From Coriaria nepalensis (taxonomy: Eukaryota > Streptophyta > Magnoliopsida > Cucurbitales > Coriariaceae), in assembly GCA_027186245.1 (NCBI GenBank), contig CP114483.1:1250001-1314000 (forward strand): DNA of 64,000 nt, in the 5' to 3' direction. Below, piece by piece: positions 44,477 through 57,208 of this stretch. Made by a program: the position numbers and the translations under genes. Positions within the stretch are counted from its first letter, which is position 1. Each line of letters starts with the position of its first letter. The notes below the pieces were generated by a model that had not been told where the DNA came from, did no database searches, and worked only from the letters and a program-made list of their open reading frames with translations.

Positions 44477-46494
44477 ATTCTTGGTGGCGGAAAATATTAT
44501 TTTAATTCTACAATTATTTACATGTGTGAAGGGCACGTAATGTTAGAAACCTAGCTAGCAACACCACACTACACTATTCTTTATCTAAGAGTCTAGTAGC
44601 TAATTAAGTAAAGCATATATTAATTTCTTCTTAATTAGAGATTCTTGATCTACTCTTCTACGACTACTTCTCCACCTCATAATCATCACGATTAAATTAT
44701 ATGATATGACTGTTGCTTGAACTTAGACAATTAGAGAAGATCATCGTAGGACATGTCGATTAGGTAGTAGTGGGAGATTAATTACGATTAGTTATAAGTT
44801 AGCTTCATGTTTTGGGTTTGGTTTCAATGAATTAAGGAAAGCATCTTATGATTCCTAAGTTAACCTAACCTTTGATTTGCCAACCTGACTACTTAACACA
44901 ATCACAGAAATTCATACATGCACTAGCAAGCTAGCTGGATACCTTCACATGCATGATAGTCACTGATTCATAGAGAGGATTATAAATATATATATATACT
45001 GTATATGCTTTGGTCGTATGTTGCTTCTAATGTTAAATCATATGGGTTAATGGGCTTTTACAGAGGTCCATTTGCCTATAAATACATCTTTTTCGGGGCC
45101 GATAATTCGACTTATTGGGCCGGCTCCATAATCCAACTAATCAGCCATATCATATCATGTTAATAGAACTACACGTCGGTTGAAAACAGTACTAACTACT
45201 AAGTACTAAGCCAGGATTATTGAGAAGACAAAGGTATTCAAGAATGACATGTCGTTCAAGATAATATATAACACCACTGTGATATTTAAACGATAGGTCG
45301 GTACTATGTGCTGTCTCCTAATACCTGTCGACGAAAATAAGCAAAATATCCAAGGCCAGAGCCTCATTAACCGGTCGCCGTCTTTTTTCTTTCTTTTTGG
45401 GGAAATTGGTAACCGCGGCGGCGATAAGTTATAAATTTCGTTAAAATGGTTATATCCATAATATTATCAGATAAATTTAGAATTTGGATCAAACTTAGAA
45501 AATTAGTCATGCTTGAAAAACCTCGAAGGTCCCACCGCCGTCCTTGCAAATTAAAGAGGCCATTGCGGCCCTACTGTTAACACCGCGGTCTCCATTTTGG
45601 ACGGTTTTGCCGACCATATGTAAATCGTGTGGTCGTAATTCTTCGCGTATACGTGTAATATAAGTGCATTAAAAATTGACCCCACATACAAATTGTTTCT
45701 TCGGATTCTTCCACATTCTAAACCGACTAATGTTGGAATGATGTTATATGAAAAAGACCACCTGGTCTTTTGGACTCATAGCCATCAATAAATTTTGGAC
45801 AGTCAAAAATACTGAGCCACTAATCATCACTCATTAGACCATGTTATTAAATGGAGATCGTCCTGCGAGCAAATTCCAGAACCCAGTTATACATGTTTAC
45901 AAAAATATGTTTCTTTTCATCCAATTGTGAATGACATGTCACAATCCACGTAGACCGATAATCCACGCCTTTGTCGCTTTGGCTTATTTGTATAAACGTG
46001 ATGAAATATAATAGAGTTTATGATAGTTGATAAGATCAGATCATGAGATAAAGATAGGCAGCCTCTTTAAAGAATGCAACAACAGGATGAGTATGAAGAA
46101 AAAAAAACGAAAAGCTGATCTGATCATCAACACATGCAAACACGGATGTTCACATTTTTTAGCTGGAATCTTCTGGAAGGGACTTATTATAAGAGCTATG
46201 TACGTAAGAGACGCATGCTGCTTGCTAGACCTAGCTAGAGAGATCACTCATGCATGCATGAGGCATGATATGTACAGTGAATCACATGAGTGATAGGAGA
46301 GAACTAGGGGAAGGGGACTGATGTGGGGTCCCAGCTTGCACGTGATTGCCCATGTAAGCATGAGTACTGCTACAGATGAGGGGTACGGTTCAGCTGGGTT
46401 GCCACTTATTATGTTTTCCCCAATCAGAATGCATGCCAGCCTGGTTCTAACGTGCATGATGTATGATGTGTCACGTTCATCATTTTCTCCTTCA

Positions 46495-46514
46495 CTCTCT
46501 CTCTCTCTCTCTCT
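46495..46514. repeat. (CT)n microsatellite
   Basis: About ten CT units followed by CCCCCC. Confidence 0.85.
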
Positions 46515-47688
46515 CCCCCCTTGTAGAGAGTCGTAGATCATCTTCTAATTAACCAGAAGCTTATCACTCTTAAAATTAAGTAACTAGGTAACTAAGTAAC
46601 TGAAAAGCTCGGAATTAGTATAGGCTAATAAAACACGTTCTCGAATTATCATTATTACATGATTGACACTGCTCCAATACTCCATAGACTTCAGTTCTAT
46701 GATCTTATGAATTACAGCACAACGTCGTACTAACTGTAAGTAACGATCATATCGCTGTGATTAGTTATATAAACATATGTTACAATGAAGATAATCCATT
46801 TTTTATGTATAATTAACTGTCACTTTCTATACATTTACGTCTAGCAATTTGCTCATACGGACCTTTATTCACATCATAGCTTATCCTATCGTTATGAGAT
46901 TAGCAAAGGAATCCACAGTGGAATATCCCTCCGTATTAGCATTACCCTTTAAGAGAAAAGAAGAATATTCCGCGCTTCATACATCGACAATTTCAAGTTA
47001 ACTATATTATTAATATTTTTAATTAATCACAAGACAAAAGAACGAGTTGGTAAGCTATTCATGATGAAATTAGTACTTTATATTAATATAATATTATTTT
47101 ATTTAATCATTACTTTCATTTTATATTACTGATGTAATTACTTAATTAATAGTATTAAATTATATCTTATAGCATATTTGTATTCACGTATGATGGGTTA
47201 ACCTCCTAAATATAGTAATTAGTACATCATTATAAAATTAAGGGTACATTATCCTCATATCTCATTTGTTAATTATAAAAATTACAAGTTTCTCGTCACG
47301 ATTCACGACCCGACCAATATTTTAAATAGAAAAGAAAAAATATATATATTTATACAAAAATAATAATAGCCCATATACAAAAGTGGATTCGATCTTTCCA
47401 GAGACCTAGCAAAGCAGACAAAATGACAACATATGCATGTTACGTGTTCCTTATCTATCCATACACGTGTCGTAACGACAATCCGTATTGCTTAGCTGGA
47501 TGAATAGGAGTGATCTGGTCGTCGTAGATAAATTACAGAATTTTACGAAAAAATGAATTAAATCAATTATCCATTAAATCTCACGGGCTGTCGACCAATC
47601 ACGTTGTGAGAAATAATATTATTTCCCATTTTTCTCATTTGTAACCGGAAACTGGGGATAGCCAGTCAGCGGGGTCTCAACGTGTTCA

Positions 47689-47700
47689 ATATAAATAAAA
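47689..47700 (+). promoter_or_regulatory. TATA box of the TIP aquaporin gene
   Basis: CAATATAAATAA, about 125 bp before the ATG. Confidence 0.6.
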
Positions 47701-47816
47701 GAGCTGCGATGTGAGAACCAGTACGTACACGCTCTCAAGTCTCAACACAGTGAGCTAAATACAGTTTCTTCACCTAGACCCCGTAGAGATTCAGTAATCT
47801 CAGCCGCTTGATCAGA

Positions 47817-48673
47817 ATGCCAATCCGGAACATCGCCGTCGGTAGGTACCAGGAGGCAGCTCACCCCGACGCCCTAAGGGCGGCGTTGGCTGAGTTCATC
47901 TCCACTCTTATCTTTGTTTTCGCCGGTGAAGGTTCTGGCATGGCCTTCAGCTTTCTCACTAGTGACGGCTCAACCACACCGGCTGGCCTTGTCGCCGCAG
48001 CTCTCGCTCACGCTTTCGGTCTTTTCGTCGCCGTCTCCGTCGCCGCTAACATCTCCGGCGGCCACGTGAACCCTGCCGTCACCTTCGGCGCCTTCCTTGG
48101 CGGCAACATCACTCTCCTACGTGGTATTCTGTACTGGATCGCTCAGCTTCTCGGATCCACCGCAGCTTGCTTGCTTCTCAAGTTCGCCACTAACGGCCAG
48201 GTGAGGATATTAATTACTTCCAGTCAAGTTGATTATCTTTCTGTTGAAGTAATTAATTATGGTCGTGAACTGTTCGTGGGTTTTGATTCTCTGTTTCGCA
48301 GACCACCTCAGCTTTCGCTCTATCGTCAGGAGTTGGAGTATGGAACGCCTTCGTTTTGGAGATAGTTATGACCTTCGGATTGGTGTACACAGTCTACGCA
48401 ACAGCCATTGACCCGAAGAAGGGAAACATCGGAATTATTGCTCCGATCGCAATTGGTTTCATCGTGGGTGCAAACATTTTAGCCGGTGGGGCATTTGACG
48501 GGGCTTCGATGAACCCAGCGGTGTCATTCGGGCCAGCCTTGGTGAGCTGGAACTGGACAAACCACTGGGTATACTGGGCCGGCCCATTGGTTGGTGGTGG
48601 GCTAGCAGGCCTTGTCTACGAATTCGTCTTTATCAACCAGACCCACGAGCAGCTTCCCTCCACTGACTTTTAA
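47817..48673 (+). CDS. Tonoplast intrinsic protein, TIP1-type aquaporin
   Basis: Vacuolar-membrane channel of the MIP family, passing water and, in TIP1 members, other small neutral solutes. Exon 1 is 47817-48200 and exon 2 is 48302-48673, giving 251 residues. The start is [20 protein letters not shown], a typical TIP1 beginning. Two NPA pore loops are present: [12 protein letters not shown] (about 85) and [11 protein letters not shown] (about 198). Six hydrophobic membrane spans can be traced. The selectivity residues are consistent with TIP1: H in AHAFGLF and a V after the second NPA. The protein ends HEQLPSTDF, as in TIP1. I cannot decide between TIP1;1 and TIP1;3 type. Confidence 0.95.
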
Positions 48674-50118
48674 GCGATAATGAAACAAAAAAAGCGGCTT
48701 TTTTCTGGTGTATTTATTTGGTTGTGAGGGATTTTCCTTATGGCTCATTGTAGCCGTTGATCATTTGGTTTGTATCATCATCACAGTTCGTTCGTCGGTG
48801 ATTGTGTTTATTCTGCTCCCGTTATTGAACGGTTTCGATAATTTCCAGTTTCTGTAGTTTTCAACGATTCCAGAGCTAAAAATGTTTATCTTCTTAATAA
48901 TATCTCTGAGCAGCAAATTAAAGTTAAAAGAAAAAATCGTGGAAAATGGGTCTATCAATGCTACAGAGTAACGCTAAAAGAGTTCACAACCAGTAATCAG
49001 TAACGAGAGTGAAAAACATAAGAATCCCAGGTGAAAAACATGGAGAGAAAGAGATACCTCTCTCACCAGACGCCAATCATGAAGTTCAAACTGGAGATTG
49101 AAGAAAGGAGGGGGAGGCATGTGAAATTTCAGGACCAGTATGACCCACTTGCAAAAATGATACTACTTTTGACAGATGGATGCCCTACTCTAATCCCTGT
49201 CATTTCTTCACCTCCTTTTCGGCTTTTCCCCACTCTGTGCTTTCTCACCTGTCTTTATCAAACAGCAAATTAATGGGGTCATATTCCATCTTATTCTTAT
49301 TCTTCCTCATTTTTTTTCTGTTCAATAATTCTGGGCAATAGGCATGGGCAAAAGCCAATCGGTAATACACACACTGTACTGTTCTTCTCACTTTATAATA
49401 AGTGACAGCTTACCACCCTCTATTGAGCCAAACCATACTCGAATTGAGATTCTCTTTCAATATTATGATGAATGAAATCGTATCAAGAATAATATCATCC
49501 ACTCTGTATCAAATACAACCGTCCATATACTTGGTTTTCTCAAACTTCAGTTTCAAAACGCTAACTAATCGACGATTAGTACGAACCCATATGTTGCAAA
49601 TGGGCGGTGAGGGTGGGGACGTGAGCCGAAAATGACAAAAGATTTGCATCACTTTCCAATATATCATATGGGTCCTTCCAAAAACTATGCACCATTAATA
49701 TGCCTATCAGCACATGGAAGGCCCCGTTACATAATAAATATGTCCTTTTATTGCTCTCGTCTGAGATTTTTTTCTTCTTTCTTTCCTTCCCTGTGTCTTT
49801 TTCTTGTAACAGTAAGTCTACTGGCCTATAAATTGGGCCAGAATATGGGCTGAAAGGTTTTAAGAGTGCACAAGGCAGCCCAAGAATCCTATGTCCAGGC
49901 CCGATACGTCAGAACATGGTACTTTTAATTTTACAATAAATAAAAAATAAAAAATAACTATTGAAACATAAAAAGACATGTATACCCTTACAAGGCGTGG
50001 AACATTTTCGATATTGGGAAAATCATGTTTCAACGTAAAATTCGGACTTACATTAATCTAAACCGTTTATAACGTCTCCTCGAAGAATGAATGAACTAAA
50101 AAGTGTCGTATTGATTAC
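48674..50118. other. Intergenic region, TIP to carbonic anhydrase
   Basis: 3' ends of two convergent genes and AT-rich spacer. Short open frames (49031, 49402, 49632) show no domains. No gene seen. Confidence 0.5.
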
Positions 50119-51529
50119 TTAGAGATGGATTTGAAAAGGATTATGATGGTAGAGCTTGACGTCTCGACGATTAAGTGGTTGCAATGGCCTCGCATTCCTC
50201 TCAGCATACTGTAATTTAACATAACTCTCACCGCATAATTACTATCAGACATAAAATTAGGTTAAAAAAACAAATAGTTAAGACCACTTACATCGTGAAC
50301 AGCCTCTCTTAGCAACTCCACTTGTTCCCTTGATACTGTCCTTATCTAATTAGTTCATCAAATTATTAAATTCAAAATAAAATTAAAAAAACACAGACAA
50401 ATCTAATTAATTACATATTAACGTAATAAATCTAATGAACTTTTTGATTAATTATGTTAGTAATTATTACCTTTTTATTGATGGTCCAAATAACACCCTC
50501 TGTGCAAGGAGGAACAGTGAGAGAACCCATGTACCTGTAAAACTTGCGACCACCTAATTTGATGTCTTCTGGATCTACCACCCCCATTACTGTCTCATGC
50601 TCTCTATCAACCATTGCTCTTATGTCCCTTGTTAGCTGGAATTAAGTTAATAATTATATTATTAGCTTAATTAATTAATAATCAGCAATATTATATTTTA
50701 ATTATGTACATATTTTTTATTGATTTTTTTTTTTTTAAATACTTTTGAGAGGAAACGATCTGGTCGGCCAAACTTGTAGAAAAGGCCAAGAACAGCAGTG
50801 CTGTTGTTTGGGTCCATATGAACCATGTGGAGCTCCAAATCATACCTGATTTGATTAATTATTGCATAAACAAAGCAATTAGTTGATTAATTATATAATA
50901 TTATGTATCGATTATTAATAACAAAGGTGGAATGAAGTAAATAACCTTCTGCCATTGATGGAATGCTCTGAAGGTGAGTGCCAGTGACATTGTTGGAGCT
51001 GATACTTTGTGCCGTTGATCTTAGCCCATCCTGCATCCTCCTCCCAATGAACCTATTCAATCATAAACTCATATAATTACTTTATATTATATATATATAT
51101 TATATATACGTGCAATAATAATAGTTAATTACCGAAATATCATGGCCTCTATTCCTGAGAGTAGCGTTAGCAGGATGATAGGACATGCTGAAATCCATCG
51201 AGTGGGGAATAAGAGTAACTCTGTGGCTGGCTAGATCAATGGGAGATTGCATTCCTCCATTGTTACAAGCTTCCCATTCTTTCTTTATCTTTCCCCACTC
51301 TTTTGGCCCTTTCTTGCTTCCTTCCAGATAATCAAACTCATGCTCATCCTCTGCACATACACATACATTCATAGATCTCAGTATCTTATGAACCATTACG
51401 AGCACTGTATATAAGAGATACTGATTAATTACCAATTTCTTGTGCTGTGACCGGAACTCCTGATTGGTGGAGAAAGATGGATACCAGAAAGAAAACTAGA
51501 AAGATACGTGTTGTAGGAAGATTCTTCAT
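50119..51529 (-). CDS. Alpha-type carbonic anhydrase
   Basis: Interconverts CO2 and bicarbonate. Seven exons on minus: 51529-51433, 51350-51133, 51052-50946, 50845-50743, 50635-50471, 50345-50292 and 50208-50119. All phases agree and encode 277 residues. The N-terminus has a signal peptide ([20 protein letters not shown]), so it enters the secretory route. Landmarks: [20 protein letters not shown] (substrate-domain start), [16 protein letters not shown] with two of the zinc histidines, LELHMVHMD with the third, [26 protein letters not shown] and [11 protein letters not shown]. All three zinc ligands are present, so activity is expected. Exon 6 uses the acceptor ttag before ATAAGG, the choice that keeps the frame. 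A minus-strand TATATATA lies about 75 bp upstream. Confidence 0.94.
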
Positions 51530-52754
51530 CTTCTCAAAGAAGAATCAATCTGAAAAGATGGATGAAAATGAGGATTTGTTTTTAACATTTCATCAGATCG
51601 TATATATACATAGCTCCTCATGTATGAACGCGCGAATATGGACAAGAAAAATTATAGTAAATTACACTAACCACCCCTAAGATTTCTATAACTGTATTTA
51701 GTCTCCACACGCTCTAAAATTTTGACACTCATCGAATTAATTTTTTTAAAAAATTAAATATTATATTATATTTTATTACTTCATGAAAAAAGACAATTTG
51801 ACAACTACTCTTGCCTCATTTCTAAAATTTAGAGTTTTGGACTATGGAGTTTTTGGTTACTAACCCAGTTGACTTTGTGTATCGCTGTCAAGTTGGACTT
51901 TAATTTCATTACACTATTACAGTATAAGTACTGTGTACATGAATCTGTAAGACCTATGGCGAAGGCTATGGGTTTCGTAAGATTTATACAACGTGCGTAT
52001 CACATGACGGAAGAGAAAATAGATATTTTACCCCAAAAAAAAAAAAAACCATAGAACTGAGTCCCATATCTCGAGGAAACCATGGTTAGTTGGTTACGCG
52101 TTTTCTTGGCAGTTAGGCTTATAAGGCCGAGTAAATTCGTAAAGCATGTAAGAAATATTCACCGACCCACCCAACAAATTGGAATTTTTTGGCACCATCT
52201 ACTAAGCCTCCCACTTTTAGAATTTTCAATTCACACTGGGTATATCAGTAATTCCCACTTTACTGTTTGAAACAATACATTTTAGTCACTCCTAAGTCTA
52301 GAATCGGCCTCTCTTTATTAGTCTTCTCTATCTCCTCCTGTTCTTGGGTTGGTATGAAATCAGAATAGAAATGATTATCTTTTACGAAGAGAAAGGAAGA
52401 CAGCCTTCAACCCTCTAAATAGGTAGACTCCATCATCGGCTTACGTAGTAGATGATGGAATTGAAATTGAAATTGAAATCGAAATCAACGAAGTTCATGA
52501 TTCATCATCGTAAGTTGGAAACTTGAAACCAACATCTGTCTCCCACTACCTGAAAGCACAAAAAAAGTTGTCTACCAAACGCGTGAGATGCTTATTGGAA
52601 GATACAAATTGCACTTGAAACGCATCTCTATTCGCAACGTGTGCAAGACTCAAGTGCAACGAACAAAAATATCTACAAGTTAAAAAAGGAAGATATGGAA
52701 CTGTACTCTCTACCTAAGCGACAAATTTTACTAGATCTTAGTGATGATACATGT

Positions 52755-52758
<4 letters not shown>
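51530..52758. other. Intergenic region
   Basis: Divergent promoter space between the carbonic anhydrase and the small secreted-peptide gene. The carbonic anhydrase TATA-like element lies near 51600-51611. No gene seen. Confidence 0.5.

Positions 52759-52790
<32 letters not shown>
52759..52790. repeat. (TA)n microsatellite
   Basis: About 16 TA units directly before the TATA-like sequence of the small peptide gene. Confidence 0.85.
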
Positions 52791-52792
<2 letters not shown>

Positions 52793-52882
52793 ACTATATA
52801 TAAATGCGTGCCCACGATTATTAACTTGTCATCTCGCTAATCTCAATGCTTGTTTCTGCGTGATTTAAGTAATCCGATCGGT

Positions 52883-53128
52883 ATGAAAATCGTGTCTGTT
52901 ATAGCGGTGGTTGTGCTTATGGCGGCGGATTTGGGTTGTGGAACGAGTATGAAGATGCTGGTTATGATGAAAAGAGAAGAAGAAGATGAAGTGGGCATGA
53001 GGAGGAGCTTGGATACTGTTGGTACTAATGTAAGCGAGATGGATTTGAATAACCACCACACGATTCCAAGGCAGTCATTTGACGGCGGAGATGGGCCTTG
53101 TAGCTGCCACGATCGTGCAGAACCATAG
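52883..53128 (+). CDS. Small secreted-peptide-like protein, family unknown
   Basis: 81 residues, no intron. It starts MKIVSVIAVVVLMAADLG, a good signal peptide, followed by a charged middle part (KREEEDEVGMRR) and the end NNHHTIPRQSFDGGDG, then PCSCHDRAEP. This is the layout of a plant peptide-hormone precursor: signal, acidic variable region, conserved-looking C-terminal motif. It does not match CLE, CEP, RGF, IDA, PSK or RALF endings that I know. A TATA-like tatatataaat lies about 85 bp upstream and AT-rich 3' sequence follows. The ATG at 52883 is chosen because it begins the signal peptide. I cannot name the family. Confidence 0.6.
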   Translation: MKIVSVIAVVVLMAADLGCGTSMKMLVMMKREEEDEVGMRRSLDTVGTNVSEMDLNNHHTIPRQSFDGGDGPCSCHDRAEP

Positions 53129-54534
53129 CTAAGCTCCGTATTTTATTTTATTTTTTGGTTTAAATCATGCAGCCCGGTAAAGGATTCTGTGTATACTTTG
53201 ACTGTGAGTTATGAATTAATGTATGTTTTATAAAAATGGAAACTTGGACTAATATTTGATCTATGTTTTACTTTTTTCCGATTATGAAGAAATGAATAAT
53301 GGGCTTTATTATTTAGGAAACTGGGCTTCAAGTTTGTTGGGCCAGATGACCCAAAATTAAAACCAACCCAATAAACGTATAAATAGGAATTAAGACAGCA
53401 GAAAGCCAGAAATTAAGCCGTCTTACCGCTATAATCTCATTTCCAAATTCTTAGATGTTTTGCTTTTTACTTTGGAAAGTGGGGGGGAAAAAAAAAAAAA
53501 AAGGAAAGAAAAAGTGGTAAAAGGCTAAAAGTGTTAACGAGGGGGTCCCCAAAAATCGCGCTTCATTATTTAATCATTAATCTTAGACTAATTAATAATT
53601 ACTAGTGAATTTAATTAAATATATATATATTTATGATATATGCATTAATTATATATAAAATTAATATAATATATAGAGCCTTACGGAGTTCCTCTCACTC
53701 GTCAAAAGGTGGGTCCTAGGTATAGATAACAAGTGGGGAAAAGAGTCAAAAAAGAGAGATCAAATAAAATGGAGTGGATTGCATGTGGCCGTAGGATGTC
53801 GCATATAGCATCCTCCATTCATCCCTACAGTCCATTCATGTTTTAATCATTTCAATCCTACTTAATTTCGAAGCATGTAAACATAAAACATGCGGTTTGC
53901 TTGTTAATCAAAACAGCGTTTTTAAAATGGATCTCTACTACTACTACTACTACGTACGTACGTACGTATACTGGTAATCAATCTAGTACTCAGTGTATAC
54001 TATAGAGTAGTAAGAGGAATCTTTCTTATACTTTACATCTTGATTGGATGAGGTTTTCATCATCTAAGAGGAAGTTGAGATAAGTTCCTGTGAATGTTTT
54101 TGGCGAAGATGAACTTTTTGACTTTCTCGTATCTAAATTGTACTCTCATAACAATTTAATATATGGGAGAGCTAGAATCAATGAATACGTGGCTAATTTA
54201 CGGCCCAATCATATTACGACATGTCAGCAGCGTAATCCCGCTTACTTACCCGTCCCTACCATGCGGAGAAAAATGGAGACCATTTTCCTCGAGACCAGTA
54301 GATTCCTCATGCCATCAAGTCTTTTTATCTCTTCCGAGTGTCTCTGTTTCTTTTCCCTTTTCAATTCCACTCTTGGTGAATTCCCAAAAAGTCTTATGGA
54401 TAGATGATTAAAATACTACCAATTTTGAAAAATTAGTAGTAGATACGTATAACGAAGATGGTGGGATGTATATCATCTTCTGAGTAAGACACTGTTGAAT
54501 CTCTCCATAACAAAACAGACGAACAGATAGTTTT
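53129..54534. other. Intergenic region
   Basis: AT-rich. Contains a purine run with poly-A (about 53480-53505) and (CTA)n followed by (TACG)n at 53934-53968. Short open frames at 54090-54411 show no domains. No gene seen. Confidence 0.5.
53934..53968. repeat. (CTA)n(CGTA)n compound microsatellite
   Basis: About six CTA units pass directly into about four CGTA units. Confidence 0.85.
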
Positions 54535-54700
54535 ATGTTTTTCTGTCCTTCAGCGAAGATGCTGTGCAGGACCTACATTGTGCTACTTTCGATTTTTCTG
54601 ACCTCAACTACTCACCTGGGTCTATCCACGTTCAATCTTACTCTTTCGGGTCAGCATCCGAACCCGGATCAAGTCGCTCGACAAGTTCACAGGTCTTCGT

Positions 54701-54731
<31 letters not shown>

Positions 54732-56850
54732 TTTCCTCTGTTCTCCGGTGTGTGTTTCTTCTCCATTTTACAATGTCACACATTTCAACTATTCTTAGTA
54801 AGTGCTTTACTGACAAGAAGGAAAACAAGCTAGAAATTTTGTTTCTGTTTTTGTATTTATTTATCTTATATTTTTGGCAGACATTCAGTAGAAAAAAAAA
54901 ACGAAATTTCTGGGTGATATGATCCTGTAAAAACTTTTTTCTTCCATGCCCATTCCTGCTCTGTTCCTCTGTTATTTAGTGCCCTGTCTATTACTCTACA
55001 GTGCGACTCATTCTTTCCTAACCGTTCCACTTTTGGCAGGATAGTAAACGCCTCACTGGCAAGAAGAAAAGTGTTCCAAGAATCAGCTCAACAAGACGAG
55101 ACCTCCTGCCTAACCGGAAACCCAATAGACGACTGCTGGAAGTGTGACCCGGAGTGGCCAAACAACCGCCAACGGCTAGCCGACTGTGTAATCGGGTTTG
55201 GCCAACACGCACTCGGGGGCAAAAACGGCGAATACTACATTGTCACAGATGACTCAGACGACGATGCAGTCAACCCCAAACCGGGCACATTACGATACGC
55301 AGTGATTCAGACAGAACCTTTGTGGATCGTTTTCCCAAGTAACATGCTAATCAAGCTCTCTCAAGAGCTGATTTTTAACAGCTACAAAACCCTAGATGGT
55401 CGAGGAGCCAATGTGCATATTGTTGGTGGTGGGTGCATCACATTGCAGTACATAAGCAATGTCATCATACACAACATTCATATTCATCATTGTTATCCAT
55501 CAGGTAAATTTGGATCAGCTTGCCTTTACAGTTTGTAGAACTAGATTTATGAAACTGAGTTTCCAGTATATGGTTAGATTCAAATTGTTATTATCTAATA
55601 ATGGTAACAGGCAATACTCTAGTGCGCTCAAGTCCAACTCATTACGGGTATCGGACAAAATCAGATGGCGACGGGATCTCCATCTTCGGTTCGACAGACA
55701 TATGGATCGATCATTGTTCGCTTTCGCACTGCAAAGACGGTTTGATAGATGCGGTCATGGGATCGACGGCGATAACAATATCAAACAACTTTTTCTCACA
55801 TCACGATGAAGTCATGTTGTTGGGCCATAGTGATACGTACCTGCCCGATTCGGGCATGCAAGTGACAATAGCATTCAACCATTTTGGAGAGAAGCTGGTA
55901 CAGAGGATGCCTAGATGCCGACGGGGATATATTCATGTCGTGAACAACGACTTTACGCAGTGGGAAATGTATGCTATTGGTGGGAGTGGTAACCCTACTA
56001 TCAACAGTCAGGGTAATCGTTACACTGCTCCTACTAACCGTAACGCTAAGGAGGTAACTGAAGATCATAGGTCGATTAATTAACATGTAACTTGTAAAAG
56101 CGTATGTTCTTAGTGTGTTTTCTTCGAATGTGCGCAGGTGACGAAGAGAGTGAGCACGGGGGAGAGTGAATGGAGGGGGTGGAACTGGAGGTCGGAGGGA
56201 GATATACTGGTAAACGGTGCATTTTTTGTGGCGTCAGGTGAAGGTTTAGAGGTAAAGTATGAGAAAGCATATAGTGTTGAGCCTAAGTCAGCTGCGCTTA
56301 TTGACCTCCTCACCATGCACGCCGGCCCCCTTGGAGTTGGTGGCAGGTAAAGAAGACTGTTTTCCTTCTCTCTCATTCTCCCTCCCTTTAAATTTTAATT
56401 TTTCACCTTTTCTTTTTTTCCCTCTTTTACTTTATTGGGCTTTTGATGATTCTTACAACTAAAAGAGAAAGCGAAAGCTCCTACACAAATTGAAGTAGGG
56501 CCCTCATAGTGTCCCCGCTCACTAGTTAATGCACATATTATGGCACCATTTCTGGGCGGGCTGTTTCTTTGAGTCATGTATGTGATTGCATGTATGGCCC
56601 GGCCCCGCAGGTAACATTTCTTAAGTTGAAAACTAAGTCACCTTTATTGAACAGGGACAACAACGTGGGAATGTGGAGTAGAGGACCCGACACTGGTGGA
56701 ACTGGATTCATGCAAGGCCCAGATTTTACAGACGACATGTCGGGAAGCAAGAAGCATCTTATCCCGTTGTCTACTACCATATTCTTGTCCCTCTTTGTCA
56801 CAATCTTACTTTGCTATCTTTTCTCATTCCCATTGAAGTCTAATAAATGA
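54535..56850 (+). CDS. Pectate lyase with C-terminal hydrophobic tail
   Basis: Cleaves de-esterified pectin in the cell wall by beta-elimination. Five exons: 54535-54692, 55040-55503, 55611-56053, 56138-56346 and 56655-56850, in frame for 489 residues. The first ATG is at 54535; a second at 54559 begins the better signal peptide ([19 protein letters not shown]). PL1 landmarks: [53 protein letters not shown] (calcium-binding aspartates), [13 protein letters not shown] and [18 protein letters not shown] (with the catalytic-type arginine). Beyond the domain is a C-terminal stretch [19 protein letters not shown] with a short KSNK end. This suggests a membrane span or GPI-type signal, unlike most secreted pectate lyases. 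Confidence 0.93.
54700..54730. repeat. (TTC)n microsatellite in pectate lyase intron 1
   Basis: About ten TTC units just after the exon 1 donor. Confidence 0.85.
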
Positions 56851-57208
56851 CGAACGAAGTTTGTTCCTTTCATTTTCCTTATCATTTCTACCAAAAAAGA
56901 AAAGAAAGATCTTTTAACTCGAGCCCTATGCTATATAATGCGATCATTATCTAACAAAGAAAAATCAGGCCAGAGTTTTTGTGCCACAACAAAATTAAAG
57001 AAAACAGACCACTTTAGTTTCATAAGAAGTAGACAGATGTAGGAAAGACCCAAAAAGAAAAAAAAGAAAAAGAAATAGACCATGTATACATACACTCAGT
57101 TTGCTAAGTTGCCGCTCTTCGTAAGAATAGTATTCAAGTAATTAGCAATCCCGAAACTGCATCATCTTCTGGTGCCAGTATCATCTTATGAGTGAAAAGG
57201 TCTGCTCG
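56851..57208. other. Intergenic, convergent 3' ends
   Basis: Short AT-rich spacer between the pectate lyase and the 128-residue gene on minus. No gene seen. Confidence 0.5.

Larger units (their letters stand above)
43690..47816. other. Long intergenic region
   Basis: About 4.1 kb without a supportable gene. Near 43752-43768 there is a TATA-like element for the zinc-finger gene (minus cactatatactc). Simple repeats: (GAA)n at 44451-44476 and (CT)n at 46495-46514. Open frames near 46.0-46.5 kb are short, overlap on both strands and show no domains. No RNA gene recognised. Confidence 0.5.

Noticed and set aside
46027..46541. Overlapping open frames between the zinc-finger and TIP genes
   Set aside because: They are short, occur on both strands, are partly made of a CT repeat and show no domain or splice context.
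49031..49853. Three short + strand open frames after the TIP gene
   Set aside because: Low-complexity or random-looking proteins with no signal, domain or promoter evidence.
54090..54411. Two overlapping open frames before the pectate lyase
   Set aside because: Different frames over the same AT-rich DNA, with no domain; probably promoter sequence.
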